A stretch of DNA of 38,417 nucleotides from a virus: the IMG/VR virus record IMGVR_UViG_3300044733_004093, positions 1 to 38,417 of that record. One strand, 5' to 3'. Below are positions 7,486 to 15,226 of this stretch, in pieces (position 1 is the stretch's first letter; each line of letters opens with the position of its first letter). A program made the position numbers and the translations under genes. The notes beneath the pieces are model-generated. The model worked only from the letters and a program-made list of their open reading frames with translations. It searched no databases and was not told the DNA's origin.

Positions 7486-7944
7486 ATGACAACTACAAAA
7501 ACCAACACAATTATCACAGTTAATGAAGGAACTATGGCTGGTGACGTATTCTACGGATCTTTTAGTACAATCGTTAAAAACAAGGTACATAAGGTACTTG
7601 TTACTAATCATCTTAAATATCAGAACCAAGAATATGAATTCCGTATTGCAGGAAAATGTAGGGCGGGATTTATTAACATCCACGACACTAAAGGAAGACC
7701 TTCTAGTGTTATTAGTGGATATAATAAAAACTCATTAGTTAACATCCAAATGAAAAATGAGTTTGGTCATTGGATGAATGTTTATACTACTAAAGGTGGT
7801 AAGTGGTTTTCAATAGATAAAGGATTCTTGGAAACATTAACTGTAGGGACTATGAGAGAATCATTCCCTGATATGTGTGACATGAATATTTGGACCCGGA
7901 TGGGGGCAAAAACTTGGGCTGATAAAGCGTTTACTCAAAATTAA
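7486..7944 (+). CDS. Hypothetical protein driven by a host-type promoter, 152 aa
   Basis: This first gene of a promoter-headed unit encodes a beta-rich, Thr/Lys/Gly-rich protein with many aromatic residues, including WMNVYTTKGGKWFSIDKGF and TVGTMRESFPDMCDMNIWTR. It has no signal peptide or membrane span. A GC-rich hairpin follows its stop. Expression from a vegetative promoter suggests early synthesis. No family or active site is recognised. Confidence 0.75.
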   Translation: MTTTKTNTIITVNEGTMAGDVFYGSFSTIVKNKVHKVLVTNHLKYQNQEYEFRIAGKCRAGFINIHDTKGRPSSVISGYNKNSLVNIQMKNEFGHWMNVYTTKGGKWFSIDKGFLETLTVGTMRESFPDMCDMNIWTRMGAKTWADKAFTQN

Positions 7945-7956
7945 TTAATTAATAAT

Positions 7957-7976
7957 TCCCCCCTTAATTGGGGGGA
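7957..7976 (+). terminator. GC-rich hairpin, possible terminator or attenuator
   Basis: Six C residues (7958-7963) pair with six G residues (7970-7975), closed by T7957-A7976, around the loop TTAATT. ATAAAATTTTT follows, so the T tract is delayed. It lies between the genes at 7486 and 7991 and could reduce read-through. Confidence 0.6.
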
Positions 7977-7990
7977 TAAAATTTTTAAAT

Positions 7991-8320
7991 ATGGGATCTT
8001 ACATATACACATATAAGAAAAAATTAGATAAGAAGGCAACTCTTGATGGACAAGAGGTTATAGTTGGAGAAGCAACTTTCTTGTGTAGACAAGATTGGTC
8101 TGGAAATTACACAGTACAAGAAAAACGTGAAATGACAAGATCAGCATCTTTACTTGAACACGATCAACCCGAATATATTACATTCGGTGAAGAAGTTTAT
8201 AAAAATAATAAACGTGGTCTTTGGAGTGATGGTAGTGGTTTTTGGTCAGGAATTGATTATAAAAACGACTATGTTGGTAAGTTAGAAAAACAAGGTAAAA
8301 AATATATAATAACAAAATAA
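7991..8320 (+). CDS. Hypothetical protein, 109 aa
   Basis: The product begins MGSYIYTYKKKLDKKATLDG and is rich in Lys, Gly and Tyr, with a run of Trp in the C-terminal half (RGLWSDGSGFWSGIDY). It is predicted by eye to be a small beta-rich protein with a single Cys and no membrane span. It lies directly after the GC-rich hairpin and two bases before the zinc-ribbon gene, so the two are likely co-expressed. No family is recognised. Confidence 0.7.
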   Translation: MGSYIYTYKKKLDKKATLDGQEVIVGEATFLCRQDWSGNYTVQEKREMTRSASLLEHDQPEYITFGEEVYKNNKRGLWSDGSGFWSGIDYKNDYVGKLEKQGKKYIITK

Positions 8321-8321
8321 T

Positions 8322-8777
8322 ATGGGAAGCGTAATTGATTATATCGAATGTCCAAATTGTAAACAAGAGGCATTTTCTGATTTTTATTATAAAACAGGTG
8401 AAGAATATATTAACTGCAATAATTGTGGTTATCACTATTCACAATCATACAAAAGAGATAATGAGGGTAAACTTGTAACAAAAGATGGCACTGACAACTA
8501 TAAGTTTGATAATCTTATTATGGAAGTTTCGGAATTGAAAAATCCTTTTGGGTCTTACCGGTTAAAAGTTTACCATTCAATTGCAACTCAATGTGGGGTG
8601 TTTGAAAATGAAGAACAATATAACGAGTTTAAAGAAAGTATTCAAGAAGACGTTGAACTTGAATTTTGTTCTGTATCTAGATTTGTTGATGGTGAGATTA
8701 AAGTTGAGGTATTAATCGACAACGGACCAGAAGTAGATTCGTCTGGTTTTACACATGAAGATAATTATCCTCAATAA
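8322..8777 (+). CDS. Zinc-ribbon protein, 151 aa
   Basis: The N-terminus contains two CxxC knuckles, CPNC (about residues 9-12) and CNNC (about 31-34), 18 residues apart, which is the layout of a treble-clef or rubredoxin-like zinc ribbon. The C-terminal two thirds are acidic and beta/alpha mixed without known motifs. It follows the gene ending at 8320 by one base and ends just before the next host-type promoter. Zinc ribbons of this type often mediate nucleic-acid or RNA polymerase contacts; here that is only a possibility. Confidence 0.75.
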   Translation: MGSVIDYIECPNCKQEAFSDFYYKTGEEYINCNNCGYHYSQSYKRDNEGKLVTKDGTDNYKFDNLIMEVSELKNPFGSYRLKVYHSIATQCGVFENEEQYNEFKESIQEDVELEFCSVSRFVDGEIKVEVLIDNGPEVDSSGFTHEDNYPQ

Positions 8778-8779
8778 AT

Positions 8780-8811
8780 TTTGGTTTATTAAAAATTATT
8801 TTTTACCTTTG
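8780..8811 (+). promoter_or_regulatory. Bacteroidota-type promoter, TTTG-N20-TACCTTTG
   Basis: TTTG (8780-8783) and TACCTTTG (8804-8811) are separated by 20 bases, 27 bases before the ATG of the DUF932 gene. Confidence 0.85.
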
Positions 8812-8838
8812 TATCATTATTAATTAATTATTTATTTT

Positions 8839-9597
8839 ATGAACGTTTATTCAAAAGAAACTATCAAAAGTTTGGCTCCCGCAGTTTTTGCATCATCCCC
8901 GTCAAATAAAATGACAAATAGGTATACTTTCGTACCCACAGATCAAATTTTAGAATACTTCGATAGAGAAGGTTGGAAAGTTGGATCAGTTCGTCAATCC
9001 GGTAAAGGTTTACACTCAATTCATGAAATTAAATTCAGGAATAGTCAATTACCCAAAGTTGGAGATTCGTTACTTGAAGCGGTTGTCCGTAACTCTCACA
9101 ATGGTACTTGTTCTTTTTCTATGGGTGCCGGACTGTTCCGGTTAGTCTGCTCTAATGGTCTTACTGTACCAACAAGCGTTGGAGAAAGATTTACATTGAG
9201 ACACAAAAGTTTTTCTTTTGATGATGTTAAACAACTCGCAGATTCTTTCTCAAAAAAACTCCCAATGATTGAAAATTCTGTTGGACGCATGATGGAAAAA
9301 GTTTTAACCGATCAAGAGAAAATTAATTTTGTTGAAGAGGCGATTAAAATCCGATGGTCTAATGGATTGATACCATTGAATATCAGTCATGAAGAGATTT
9401 TACAACCACGTAGAATTGAAGATCAAGGAGATGATTTATGGAAAGTTTTTAATGTAGTACAAGAAAAAATGATTCGAGGTGGTGTGTCTTATTCTTCACC
9501 TAAAGGAAAGGTCAGATCTGCAAGAGAAATCAATAACATCGTTGCGAGTAATTCTATAAACACAAAATTGTGGGAAGCGGCAGAATTAATTCTTTGA
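8839..9597 (+). CDS. DUF932 family phage/plasmid protein, 252 aa
   Basis: The protein resembles the DUF932 / phage-plasmid-related family. The recognisable core is SMGAGLFRLVCSNGL with the preceding VVRNSHNG and the later LRHKSF, matching the conserved (S/A)GLFRxVCxNG(L/M)xx and H of the family. Length (252 aa) is near the lower end for the family. DUF932 proteins are common in phages and conjugative plasmids; their function is not established. It has its own vegetative-type promoter and is followed by a hairpin terminator, so it is a one-gene unit. Confidence 0.85.
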   Translation: MNVYSKETIKSLAPAVFASSPSNKMTNRYTFVPTDQILEYFDREGWKVGSVRQSGKGLHSIHEIKFRNSQLPKVGDSLLEAVVRNSHNGTCSFSMGAGLFRLVCSNGLTVPTSVGERFTLRHKSFSFDDVKQLADSFSKKLPMIENSVGRMMEKVLTDQEKINFVEEAIKIRWSNGLIPLNISHEEILQPRRIEDQGDDLWKVFNVVQEKMIRGGVSYSSPKGKVRSAREINNIVASNSINTKLWEAAELIL

Positions 9598-9620
9598 TAT
9601 TTATAAATTGATTCTTAATC

Positions 9621-9642
9621 AGGGGGATCGGTTGGTCCCCCT
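9621..9642 (+). terminator. Hairpin terminator after the DUF932 gene
   Basis: AGGGGGATC (9621-9629) pairs with GGTCCCCCT (9634-9642), including one T-G wobble, around a GGTT loop; a short TTTATAA follows. The next gene's ATG is only eight bases further on. Confidence 0.7.
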
Positions 9643-9649
9643 TTATAAT

Positions 9650-9994
9650 ATGGAAAAATTCAAACAAGAAGAACGTTTACTGGATTTGTTAACTCACGAA
9701 AAAGATTATTTGTATTCTTATATTGAGTTATCCACTGATATTGGATTAACCCCTCAGGATTTAGAGGGTAAATCAAAATTTAAACCCTTCATGATCTCTA
9801 GTTTAGAAAATCAAGGTGAAATCTGTTATTTAGAATCAATATTTACTTTCGACGATAATATATTTATATATTTATGTAGATCAGAAATTGTAATAAAATC
9901 TTTTTTTTGTAGGATATATTTTCCCATCGAAAAAAAGAATGATGTACAGTTCTTTTTGTTAAACCTAAAAAAAATGAAAAAAAATGGAAATTAG
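9650..9994 (+). CDS. Hypothetical protein upstream of thioredoxin, 114 aa
   Basis: The start is the ATG at 9650; the frame is open further upstream but runs through the terminator hairpin, so that extension was discarded. The 114 residues have an acidic helical N-terminus and an aromatic, beta-like middle (SIFTFDDNIFIYLCRSEI). It overlaps the thioredoxin ATG by 11 bases, implying coupling. No family is recognised. Confidence 0.65.
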   Translation: MEKFKQEERLLDLLTHEKDYLYSYIELSTDIGLTPQDLEGKSKFKPFMISSLENQGEICYLESIFTFDDNIFIYLCRSEIVIKSFFCRIYFPIEKKNDVQFFLLNLKKMKKNGN

Positions 9995-10298
9995 TAGTGT
10001 AGATTTACAACAAAAAATCAATAAAGGTGAAAAAGTTATTGTTGAATTTTGGGCCGAGTGGTGTGGACCTTGTCGTATGATGAAACCAATATTTGAAAAA
10101 GTATCGAAAGAAAACACATCAAATGTACAAATGTATACACTTAACATCGATCACAACCGTGAAATTGCGGTAACTTTAGGGATCAGAAGTATACCCACCG
10201 TTAAAGTTTTCAATTCTGGACAAATTGTTGAAACAAAAGTTGGATTATTGAATGAGGGTCAAATAAACGAAATGGTTAAAGAATTAATTAATGGATAA
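9984..10298 (+). CDS. trxA: Thioredoxin
   Basis: This 104-residue thioredoxin has the classical active site WCGPC at residues 26-30, preceded by VIVEFWAEW, and the cis-proline segment IRSIPTVKVF near residues 72-81. Length matches bacterial thioredoxin 1. It reduces protein disulfides and commonly supplies electrons to ribonucleotide reductase, although no reductase gene lies in this window. The neighbouring glutaredoxin starts within its end (ATG at 10291, stop at 10298), so the two are co-translated. Phage thioredoxins may also act as polymerase processivity factors, as T7 does with the host protein; nothing here shows that. Confidence 0.93.
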   Translation: MEISSVDLQQKINKGEKVIVEFWAEWCGPCRMMKPIFEKVSKENTSNVQMYTLNIDHNREIAVTLGIRSIPTVKVFNSGQIVETKVGLLNEGQINEMVKELING

Positions 10299-10578
10299 GT
10301 TAGTTGTAATTTTTTCGATGAAATCTTGTCCTTTTTGTCACATGATGAAAGAAATGTTGGATAAAGAAAATATTCCTTATGTTGATAGAGATATTCATGA
10401 ACATGAAGACGAGTATCAAATGTTTGTGGACGCTACTGGTAATGAATTTGTACCTTCATTTATGTTGATTGAGGATTATGAGAGTGAAAATTCTAATACT
10501 CATCTTTTTGCTCCAGAAAGAGATTTCAATGAAATCCAGGATGGAGTACAAATCATTAAGGATTTCCTCAACTATTAA
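10291..10578 (+). CDS. Glutaredoxin-like protein
   Basis: The 95-residue product has the glutaredoxin signature KSCPFCHMMKEML, with the CPFC redox site at residues 13-16, followed by IPYVDRDI. The usual TVP cis-proline loop appears as FVPSFMLI. It overlaps the thioredoxin gene by eight bases and converges with the minus-strand gene ending at 10575 by four. The C-terminal APERDFNEIQDGVQ stretch is longer than in minimal glutaredoxins. It probably delivers electrons to ribonucleotide reductase together with the thioredoxin. Confidence 0.88.
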   Translation: MDKLVVIFSMKSCPFCHMMKEMLDKENIPYVDRDIHEHEDEYQMFVDATGNEFVPSFMLIEDYESENSNTHLFAPERDFNEIQDGVQIIKDFLNY

Positions 10579-11261
10579 AAAATAATAATATCCACAAGAC
10601 GATCCTGAACTAAATAAGGTTTGTTTACGTCCGGACTTATAATGTCCTCAAGTATATTGTAATTTTCTAATTTTTCTCTAAATACTTTTAGGTCAAAATC
10701 AAACACATCCAATATTAAATTTTCTATGGTGTCGGTTTCATACATTGATTTTGTTTGAATCTCCAATCCAAGGTCTTCTTCTTTATTTTTAAGTTCGATT
10801 TTCATTTGATTTGAATTTATGGTGGAAGATATTTGATTAAAAATATACAAATAATAGTAATAAATTAATCGTCCAGTGTCATAACTAAATCCATGAGGAA
10901 AAGAGGATTTAAATGAAAGATCAAAACCATCTGAACAAAATTCTTGATAAATTGGTTTTTCTATTTGTACTTGGAAAAAATTATTTACTTCTATTTTCTG
11001 ATCATAACTTAGTAAATCAACTACATTAAAAGTTTTTTCAAAATAAGAATCTAAATATTCTGAAAAAATTTCACAAAATTCATCTCTAACTGATCCCATG
11101 TCTAATTTAACTGTTGAGTTTGTCACACCATTTATTAAGAAAAAAGAATTAAAGTCGATTACCTCAATTTTGGATAAATAATCAATTCCAATTTTGGTTA
11201 ATATAAAATCGGCAAATAGATTTACAACATAATAACGAGAAGTTTTTTCAAATTTTTTCAT
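10575..11261 (-). CDS. Acidic hypothetical protein, minus-strand cluster, 228 aa
   Basis: This is the last gene of the minus-strand cluster 10575-13622. It is acidic, aromatic and Asn/Ser-rich, without a membrane span. Its repeated DFxxF and FFxxE elements resemble the neighbouring 11312 and 12290 products in composition, but no residue-level match is clear enough to call it a paralogue. A minus-strand TATTTAT (11300-11306) lies 38 bases before the ATG. Its 3' end overlaps the glutaredoxin gene by four bases. Function is unknown; the neighbours suggest a virion-associated protein. Confidence 0.7.
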   Translation of the reverse strand: MKKFEKTSRYYVVNLFADFILTKIGIDYLSKIEVIDFNSFFLINGVTNSTVKLDMGSVRDEFCEIFSEYLDSYFEKTFNVVDLLSYDQKIEVNNFFQVQIEKPIYQEFCSDGFDLSFKSSFPHGFSYDTGRLIYYYYLYIFNQISSTINSNQMKIELKNKEEDLGLEIQTKSMYETDTIENLILDVFDFDLKVFREKLENYNILEDIISPDVNKPYLVQDRLVDIIIF

Positions 11262-11299
11262 ATCTTTTTTTATAATTGATATGATTTTTTTTTGAATAG

Positions 11300-11306
11300 A
11301 TAAATA
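11300..11306 (-). promoter_or_regulatory. Candidate late promoter motif TATTTAT (minus strand)
   Basis: TATTTAT reads on the minus strand in the short gap between the stop at 11312 and the start at 11261. The 38-base distance to the ATG is longer than at the plus-strand examples. Confidence 0.35.
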
Positions 11307-11311
11307 GTAAA

Positions 11312-12286
11312 TTAAATATATGAGTCAAATAAATCATTCATCACTATTGAAATATCTTTTGAATCTGGTTCTTCAGGGTCAAAGTCAATTTCTGGAAGAC
11401 AACCGTAGGATATTAAATTCAATATTATGTTTTCGAACATACTGTCGTTATAGATTGATTCTCTATAATCCGACATACAGTTAAAATAATTTTCTAGAAT
11501 AGAATAAAAATCTTTAATTTTGAGGTATTCATCACCTTGATAATGATATATCTTCGGATAAAAAACATTTCTCAAAGAATATAAAATTAATTTTTCACCT
11601 TTATGTTTTCTAGCAAGTCTATAGGACTCGTTATATAAATTGTAAAGGGTTGATTCTACTTCCACAAAATCGTCCGTAAAAAGAACTGCAGTAAAAATAC
11701 TTTCATTTCTGAGTATTTCGTCAATGTTATCTAAAATACTAAATGTTTTTTCATCTTGAGTAAGGTAATTCTCAATTTCTCCGGTGTTAATCACAAAATC
11801 ATCTAACTCTAGATTTACGTCTGACCAGTATTCTAAAATAAAATTTTTGAAATAATTTTTGTTTTCCTGATTCAAATTTTTATAAACATCATAAAAGAAG
11901 TTTATTGAACCCTCATCCAAAAATTCTTCAGTTTCATACAAACTTTTAATAAAATCATATTCTGGTTGATGAGGAAAAAATTCAATCAATTTTTTAAGAT
12001 CACCACCAAAAATATTGAAATAAGCATCATCTCCAATAACTAATACACCGTAAACATGTTCCTCAAAATAATTAATCCCCGCTTGTTCTAAAATTCTTAA
12101 ACAGTAATTATTAAATTTGTACTCTTCATAATCACTTAAAGAAAACCACAAAGGGTATAACCCAATTTTGGAAAGTTTCCCCTTAGACTCAACAAAATTA
12201 AAAAAGTTATCAACATTTTTAAAAATTAAATAAAGTTTGTCATATTCAGTGGCATTAAATTCTTCAATAAGTGTGTCAATATTCAT
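11312..12286 (-). CDS. Acidic protein, paralogue of the adjacent gene, 324 aa
   Basis: The product begins MNIDTLIEEFNATEYDKLYL and ends with an acidic segment (DFDPEEPDSKDISIVM) before DLFDSYI. Start, end and a C-terminal (Y)NDS motif (YRESIYNDSMFENI) match the neighbour 12290-13405, which begins MNIEQLIEYFNDGEYE, has GGTYNDSFLDYF and ends EYFDDYIY. The two are therefore diverged duplicates. It is strongly acidic and aromatic with no membrane span. Such multi-copy acidic proteins are common in large marine phages, but their function is unknown. A minus-strand TATTTAT ends six bases before its ATG. Confidence 0.75.
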   Translation of the reverse strand: MNIDTLIEEFNATEYDKLYLIFKNVDNFFNFVESKGKLSKIGLYPLWFSLSDYEEYKFNNYCLRILEQAGINYFEEHVYGVLVIGDDAYFNIFGGDLKKLIEFFPHQPEYDFIKSLYETEEFLDEGSINFFYDVYKNLNQENKNYFKNFILEYWSDVNLELDDFVINTGEIENYLTQDEKTFSILDNIDEILRNESIFTAVLFTDDFVEVESTLYNLYNESYRLARKHKGEKLILYSLRNVFYPKIYHYQGDEYLKIKDFYSILENYFNCMSDYRESIYNDSMFENIILNLISYGCLPEIDFDPEEPDSKDISIVMNDLFDSYI

Positions 12287-12289
12287 TAT

Positions 12290-13405
12290 TTAATAAATAT
12301 AATCATCGAAATATTCGTTAATATTCTTTCCTGTTCTGTCCCAGTCGGGATATTCAGGAACTCTAAAATCAATACACTCAATATCATCCTGATATATCAT
12401 TTCTTTCATTAATTCGGTTAAACTACCAAAATAATCCAAAAAAGAATCATTGTAAGTACCACCTTTATTATTTTCTAAAAATGTTTCAATTATGGTTTGA
12501 AAATCCCTAATTTTAATGTAACTGTCGTATCTTGTTATTTTAGAGCCGTCAGTTCTAGTAACCTCTCTTGGAACATCATCAATTCTACCTTCAAAGTATT
12601 CGTCTAAACCATCATAGACAAGATCATACACCTCATCCTCATAAGCACTATTTTCTGCTGACCAATATAAACTTTTTAAATTAGAACCTAACTCATCCAA
12701 ATCATTTTTACATAATTCATTAAAAGCGTCTTCATCACTAACTAAACCATTCAAGTCTTCGGATCTTATTCTAAAATAACCATCAGTTCCTTGTTCTTCA
12801 GAAAGTTCAGAAAAAAAGTCAGAGTCATAATCCTCTGAAGATAATTCTACATCTCCGATTTCTTTGAAAATAATATCTTTAAGTGCTGTAATGTTTGAGT
12901 CATCTAATTCATCAACAACTTGATGTGGATGAACACTGTCATCGAAATACCAATCATGACCTAAACCATCTTCACTTAAAACTTTTTCAGCAACGTATCT
13001 AGCCCCACCATTTCGATCCTCACAAAAAAGAATTTTTAATTCTTCTCTATCTCTTAAATGAAGATAAAAACCGTCAGGTCTATTATCTACATCAGTAATA
13101 AGATTATTTGTAATATACTCCATAGCCCATTCGTAGTTATGACTCAATTCATATAATAAAAAATGGTTTTTAAATTCTTCTGGAACATCATCATACTGTG
13201 ATTCTTCTATTAAATTATTATCAATCAAGAATTCCCAAATGTCATCGTCAAAACTTTCACTAGGAATCCCATTTAATTCTATTAAATGAAATAAATTTTT
13301 TGAAACAACAAATCTAAAAAATTCTTTTACAGATCCGAAAATGGGTTTAATATAAGTCTCATATTCCCCATCATTGAAATATTCAATTAATTGCTCTATA
13401 TTCAT
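12290..13405 (-). CDS. Acidic protein, paralogue of the adjacent gene, 371 aa
   Basis: The start is the ATG at 13405 (MNIEQLIEYFNDGEYE); the frame extends to a TTG at 13420, but that would translate the TATTTAT element. This paralogue of 11312-12286 shares its N-terminus, the I-R/K-DF-x-x-I-[LI] segment (IRDFQTIIETFLE here, IKDFYSILENYFN there), YNDS, and the DDYI end. The middle (about residues 130-260) is extremely Asp/Glu-rich. It ends three bases before its neighbour starts, with a TATTTAT in between (12293-12299). Function is unknown. Confidence 0.75.
   Translation of the reverse strand: MNIEQLIEYFNDGEYETYIKPIFGSVKEFFRFVVSKNLFHLIELNGIPSESFDDDIWEFLIDNNLIEESQYDDVPEEFKNHFLLYELSHNYEWAMEYITNNLITDVDNRPDGFYLHLRDREELKILFCEDRNGGARYVAEKVLSEDGLGHDWYFDDSVHPHQVVDELDDSNITALKDIIFKEIGDVELSSEDYDSDFFSELSEEQGTDGYFRIRSEDLNGLVSDEDAFNELCKNDLDELGSNLKSLYWSAENSAYEDEVYDLVYDGLDEYFEGRIDDVPREVTRTDGSKITRYDSYIKIRDFQTIIETFLENNKGGTYNDSFLDYFGSLTELMKEMIYQDDIECIDFRVPEYPDWDRTGKNINEYFDDYIY
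12293..12299 (-). promoter_or_regulatory. Candidate late promoter motif TATTTAT (minus strand)
   Basis: TATTTAT on the minus strand ends six bases before the ATG at 12286 and overlaps the last codons of the upstream gene. If it is a -10 element, the mRNA would be almost leaderless. Confidence 0.35.
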
Positions 13406-13410
13406 TATTA

Positions 13411-13417
13411 ATAAATA
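13411..13417 (-). promoter_or_regulatory. Candidate late promoter motif TATTTAT (minus strand)
   Basis: TATTTAT on the minus strand ends five bases before the ATG at 13405 and lies immediately after the terminator of the gene at 13470-13622, so the next gene needs its own promoter here. Confidence 0.45.
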
Positions 13418-13445
13418 CAAAAAAAGGGTGAAAAATTCACCCTTT
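13418..13445 (-). terminator. Rho-independent terminator, 10-bp stem plus T tract (minus strand)
   Basis: On the minus strand AAAGGGTGAA pairs with TTCACCCTTT (13423-13432 with 13436-13445) around a three-base loop, followed by a T tract and G. It ends the transcript of the small gene at 13470-13622. Confidence 0.85.
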
Positions 13446-13469
13446 AGTTAAGACTTTCTTTAACATCAA

Positions 13470-13622
13470 TTATTTTTTGTAGTATTTTTCAACAACCTTC
13501 TTAACATTTTCCTGAACCGAAGTATTTTGTACAACTGGTTGAGGTTGTTGTTGTTGAGGTTGTTGCGTGCTTGCTACATTATTTGTTGATGCTCCGTTTT
13601 TGTTTTTACATCCGCAACCCAT
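13470..13622 (-). CDS. Small CGC-motif, Gln/Pro-rich phage protein, 50 aa
   Basis: The likely start is the ATG at 13622, giving MGCGCKNKNGAS; the frame continues to 13652, but that extension runs through the leader region. Two Cys in MGCGC could bind a metal or lie exposed at the N-terminus. The middle is a Gln/Pro run (QQPQQQQPQP) and the end is helical and Lys-rich (VKKVVEKYYKK). Small proteins starting MGCGCK are frequent in marine T4-like phages, usually next to virion genes, with no assigned role. It has a TATTTAT 28 bases upstream and its own terminator. Confidence 0.75.
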   Translation of the reverse strand: MGCGCKNKNGASTNNVASTQQPQQQQPQPVVQNTSVQENVKKVVEKYYKK

Positions 13623-13650
13623 GATAATTTTTTTTATTAGTTTATTTACC

Positions 13651-13657
13651 ATAAATA
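13651..13657 (-). promoter_or_regulatory. Candidate late promoter motif TATTTAT (minus strand)
   Basis: TATTTATGG reads on the minus strand 28 bases before the ATG at 13622, back to back with the plus-strand motif at 13690 in the same divergent gap. Confidence 0.4.
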
Positions 13658-13689
13658 TCGCATTGAAAATATAATTGTAAAGAAAAAAG

Positions 13690-13696
13690 TATTTAT
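13690..13696 (+). promoter_or_regulatory. Candidate late promoter motif TATTTAT
   Basis: TATTTAT ends 13 bases before the ATG at 13710, within an 87-base divergent gap. It has the same spacing as at 35554 and within one base of 5234 and 37728. Confidence 0.45.
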
Positions 13697-13709
13697 ATAA
13701 AAAAATTTG

Positions 13710-15182
13710 ATGTTTTATAATTTTAAAAAAATACTTAAAGAAGAAAAAGAAGAAGTTATACTCAGCCCTGAACAGTATCTTACAATTCTAAGTTCAATGA
13801 ACTATCGAAGTGATTTTGTCCAAAACTTAGCACCTTTCAAAAATAAAAAAATTATAATCAGCGGCAGTTTACGAATTCAATCACTTCCAGTAAAAAAACT
13901 AAATGATCTTCACATAGAAGGTTCACTTATGGCAACTGATAGTGAATTAGAAAACATTGATGGAACCGAAATAGATGGTGGTTTTTATTACTCAAATACA
14001 CCATATCAAAAAAAAATGCTTGAAAAAAGAGCACAAGAAGAACAAGAAACATCATCGATTAATAGGTTAAATAATACTTTGTTAATAGATGATTTTTACG
14101 AAACAAATGAGTTAAATGGATTGACGGCAATTTACAACTATTTTCTTTCATCAGGAAAGTTTAAGGAATATTCGGATGATCAAAAGTTGAGAATAAAAGA
14201 AATCAGAAAAATTTTTAAAAATCAGATAGACCCATCCGCTGAACTTATACGTGAACTATCTCAAGAATTAAAAGAAATATCGTTATCAGTTGGGGGGGAC
14301 ATTTATGACTTTATGATTGTGTCCGGAATTTATTCAATTCTTACGGTGAAGTGTACAAACAAAAATTTTTACGGAGAAGAATATAAAGTTGGGACCGATG
14401 ATGAATTTCATGATGAACTTAAAGAGTATTGGGAAGGTTACCTAAGAGATAATTTGATGTCATTAGATGAATCATTAATTTTACGTTATTTAGATGTGGA
14501 TTCTATTAAACAAAATTTAAGAGATCAAATTGAAGATGAAATAAGAGAATACCCAGGGGAATGGGAATTGAAATATGAACTCGACCCATATCAACTTCAA
14601 AGGATCGATGAATTAAATGATGAAATATTTTTTCTTGAAATCGAGGAATCATTAATTACAAAAGGTGCTAAACCAGAATTAAAACTTTTAGAAAATTTTG
14701 GCAAAAAAGGTTTAGAATATATTGACGGAAATAACATAAAATTCAAAGTTGTTTTTGACCCATTCTTCAAAATTTATATTAATAATTCAGAAGTTGATAA
14801 AATTCCTGCTCCGGATCTAAAAGACATAGAATATTATGAAGATGACGACAGAAGTAAAAGACTTAATCTAATTGGATATCATATTGATAAATTAAATTCT
14901 GAAATTCAAGAAATAGAACTTAATCCGGAAGGTCCAATCGATGAATCGGATTTGTCTGATATAGTTGACCAGGAATTAGACAAAATTGATGACAACCCCA
15001 TCCAAACTTTAAAAGATCGAGACCTTTGGGGTTATTCTGATTTGTCATATTTTTTAGAATTTGATGATATGGCAAGAGATTATGCCGCAGATAAAGACTA
15101 TCATGTTCTTTCTTTGGATAATTATTATTTTGAATATAATGTCGACGGAGAGACATATATTGTAATAAGAGTTTCTGATTAA
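13710..15182 (+). CDS. Large acidic phage protein with LRR-like N-terminus, 490 aa
   Basis: The ATG at 13710 is chosen over the TTG at 13707. The N-terminal 100 residues have a short repeat-like pattern (IIISGSLRIQSLPVKKLN, LHIEGSLMAT, ENIDGTEIDGGFYYSNTPY) reminiscent of the degenerate leucine-rich or beta-helix-like repeats of marine phage proteins. The remainder is strongly acidic and helical, with segments such as EIREYPGEWELKYELDPYQL and a C-terminal YYFEYNVDGETYIVIRVSD. Composition resembles the minus-strand acidic cluster opposite it. A virion-associated role is plausible from the upstream TATTTAT motif; no enzymatic motif is seen. Confidence 0.75.
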   Translation: MFYNFKKILKEEKEEVILSPEQYLTILSSMNYRSDFVQNLAPFKNKKIIISGSLRIQSLPVKKLNDLHIEGSLMATDSELENIDGTEIDGGFYYSNTPYQKKMLEKRAQEEQETSSINRLNNTLLIDDFYETNELNGLTAIYNYFLSSGKFKEYSDDQKLRIKEIRKIFKNQIDPSAELIRELSQELKEISLSVGGDIYDFMIVSGIYSILTVKCTNKNFYGEEYKVGTDDEFHDELKEYWEGYLRDNLMSLDESLILRYLDVDSIKQNLRDQIEDEIREYPGEWELKYELDPYQLQRIDELNDEIFFLEIEESLITKGAKPELKLLENFGKKGLEYIDGNNIKFKVVFDPFFKIYINNSEVDKIPAPDLKDIEYYEDDDRSKRLNLIGYHIDKLNSEIQEIELNPEGPIDESDLSDIVDQELDKIDDNPIQTLKDRDLWGYSDLSYFLEFDDMARDYAADKDYHVLSLDNYYFEYNVDGETYIVIRVSD

Positions 15183-15226
15183 AATGCTTTAAAATATAAA
15201 TTATTTTAGTTATATTTTAGGAAGTG

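Noticed and set aside
9598-9604. TATTTAT as a promoter for the gene at 9650
   Set aside because: It overlaps the DUF932 stop region and a terminator hairpin lies between it and the ATG, so it is probably a chance AT-rich match.
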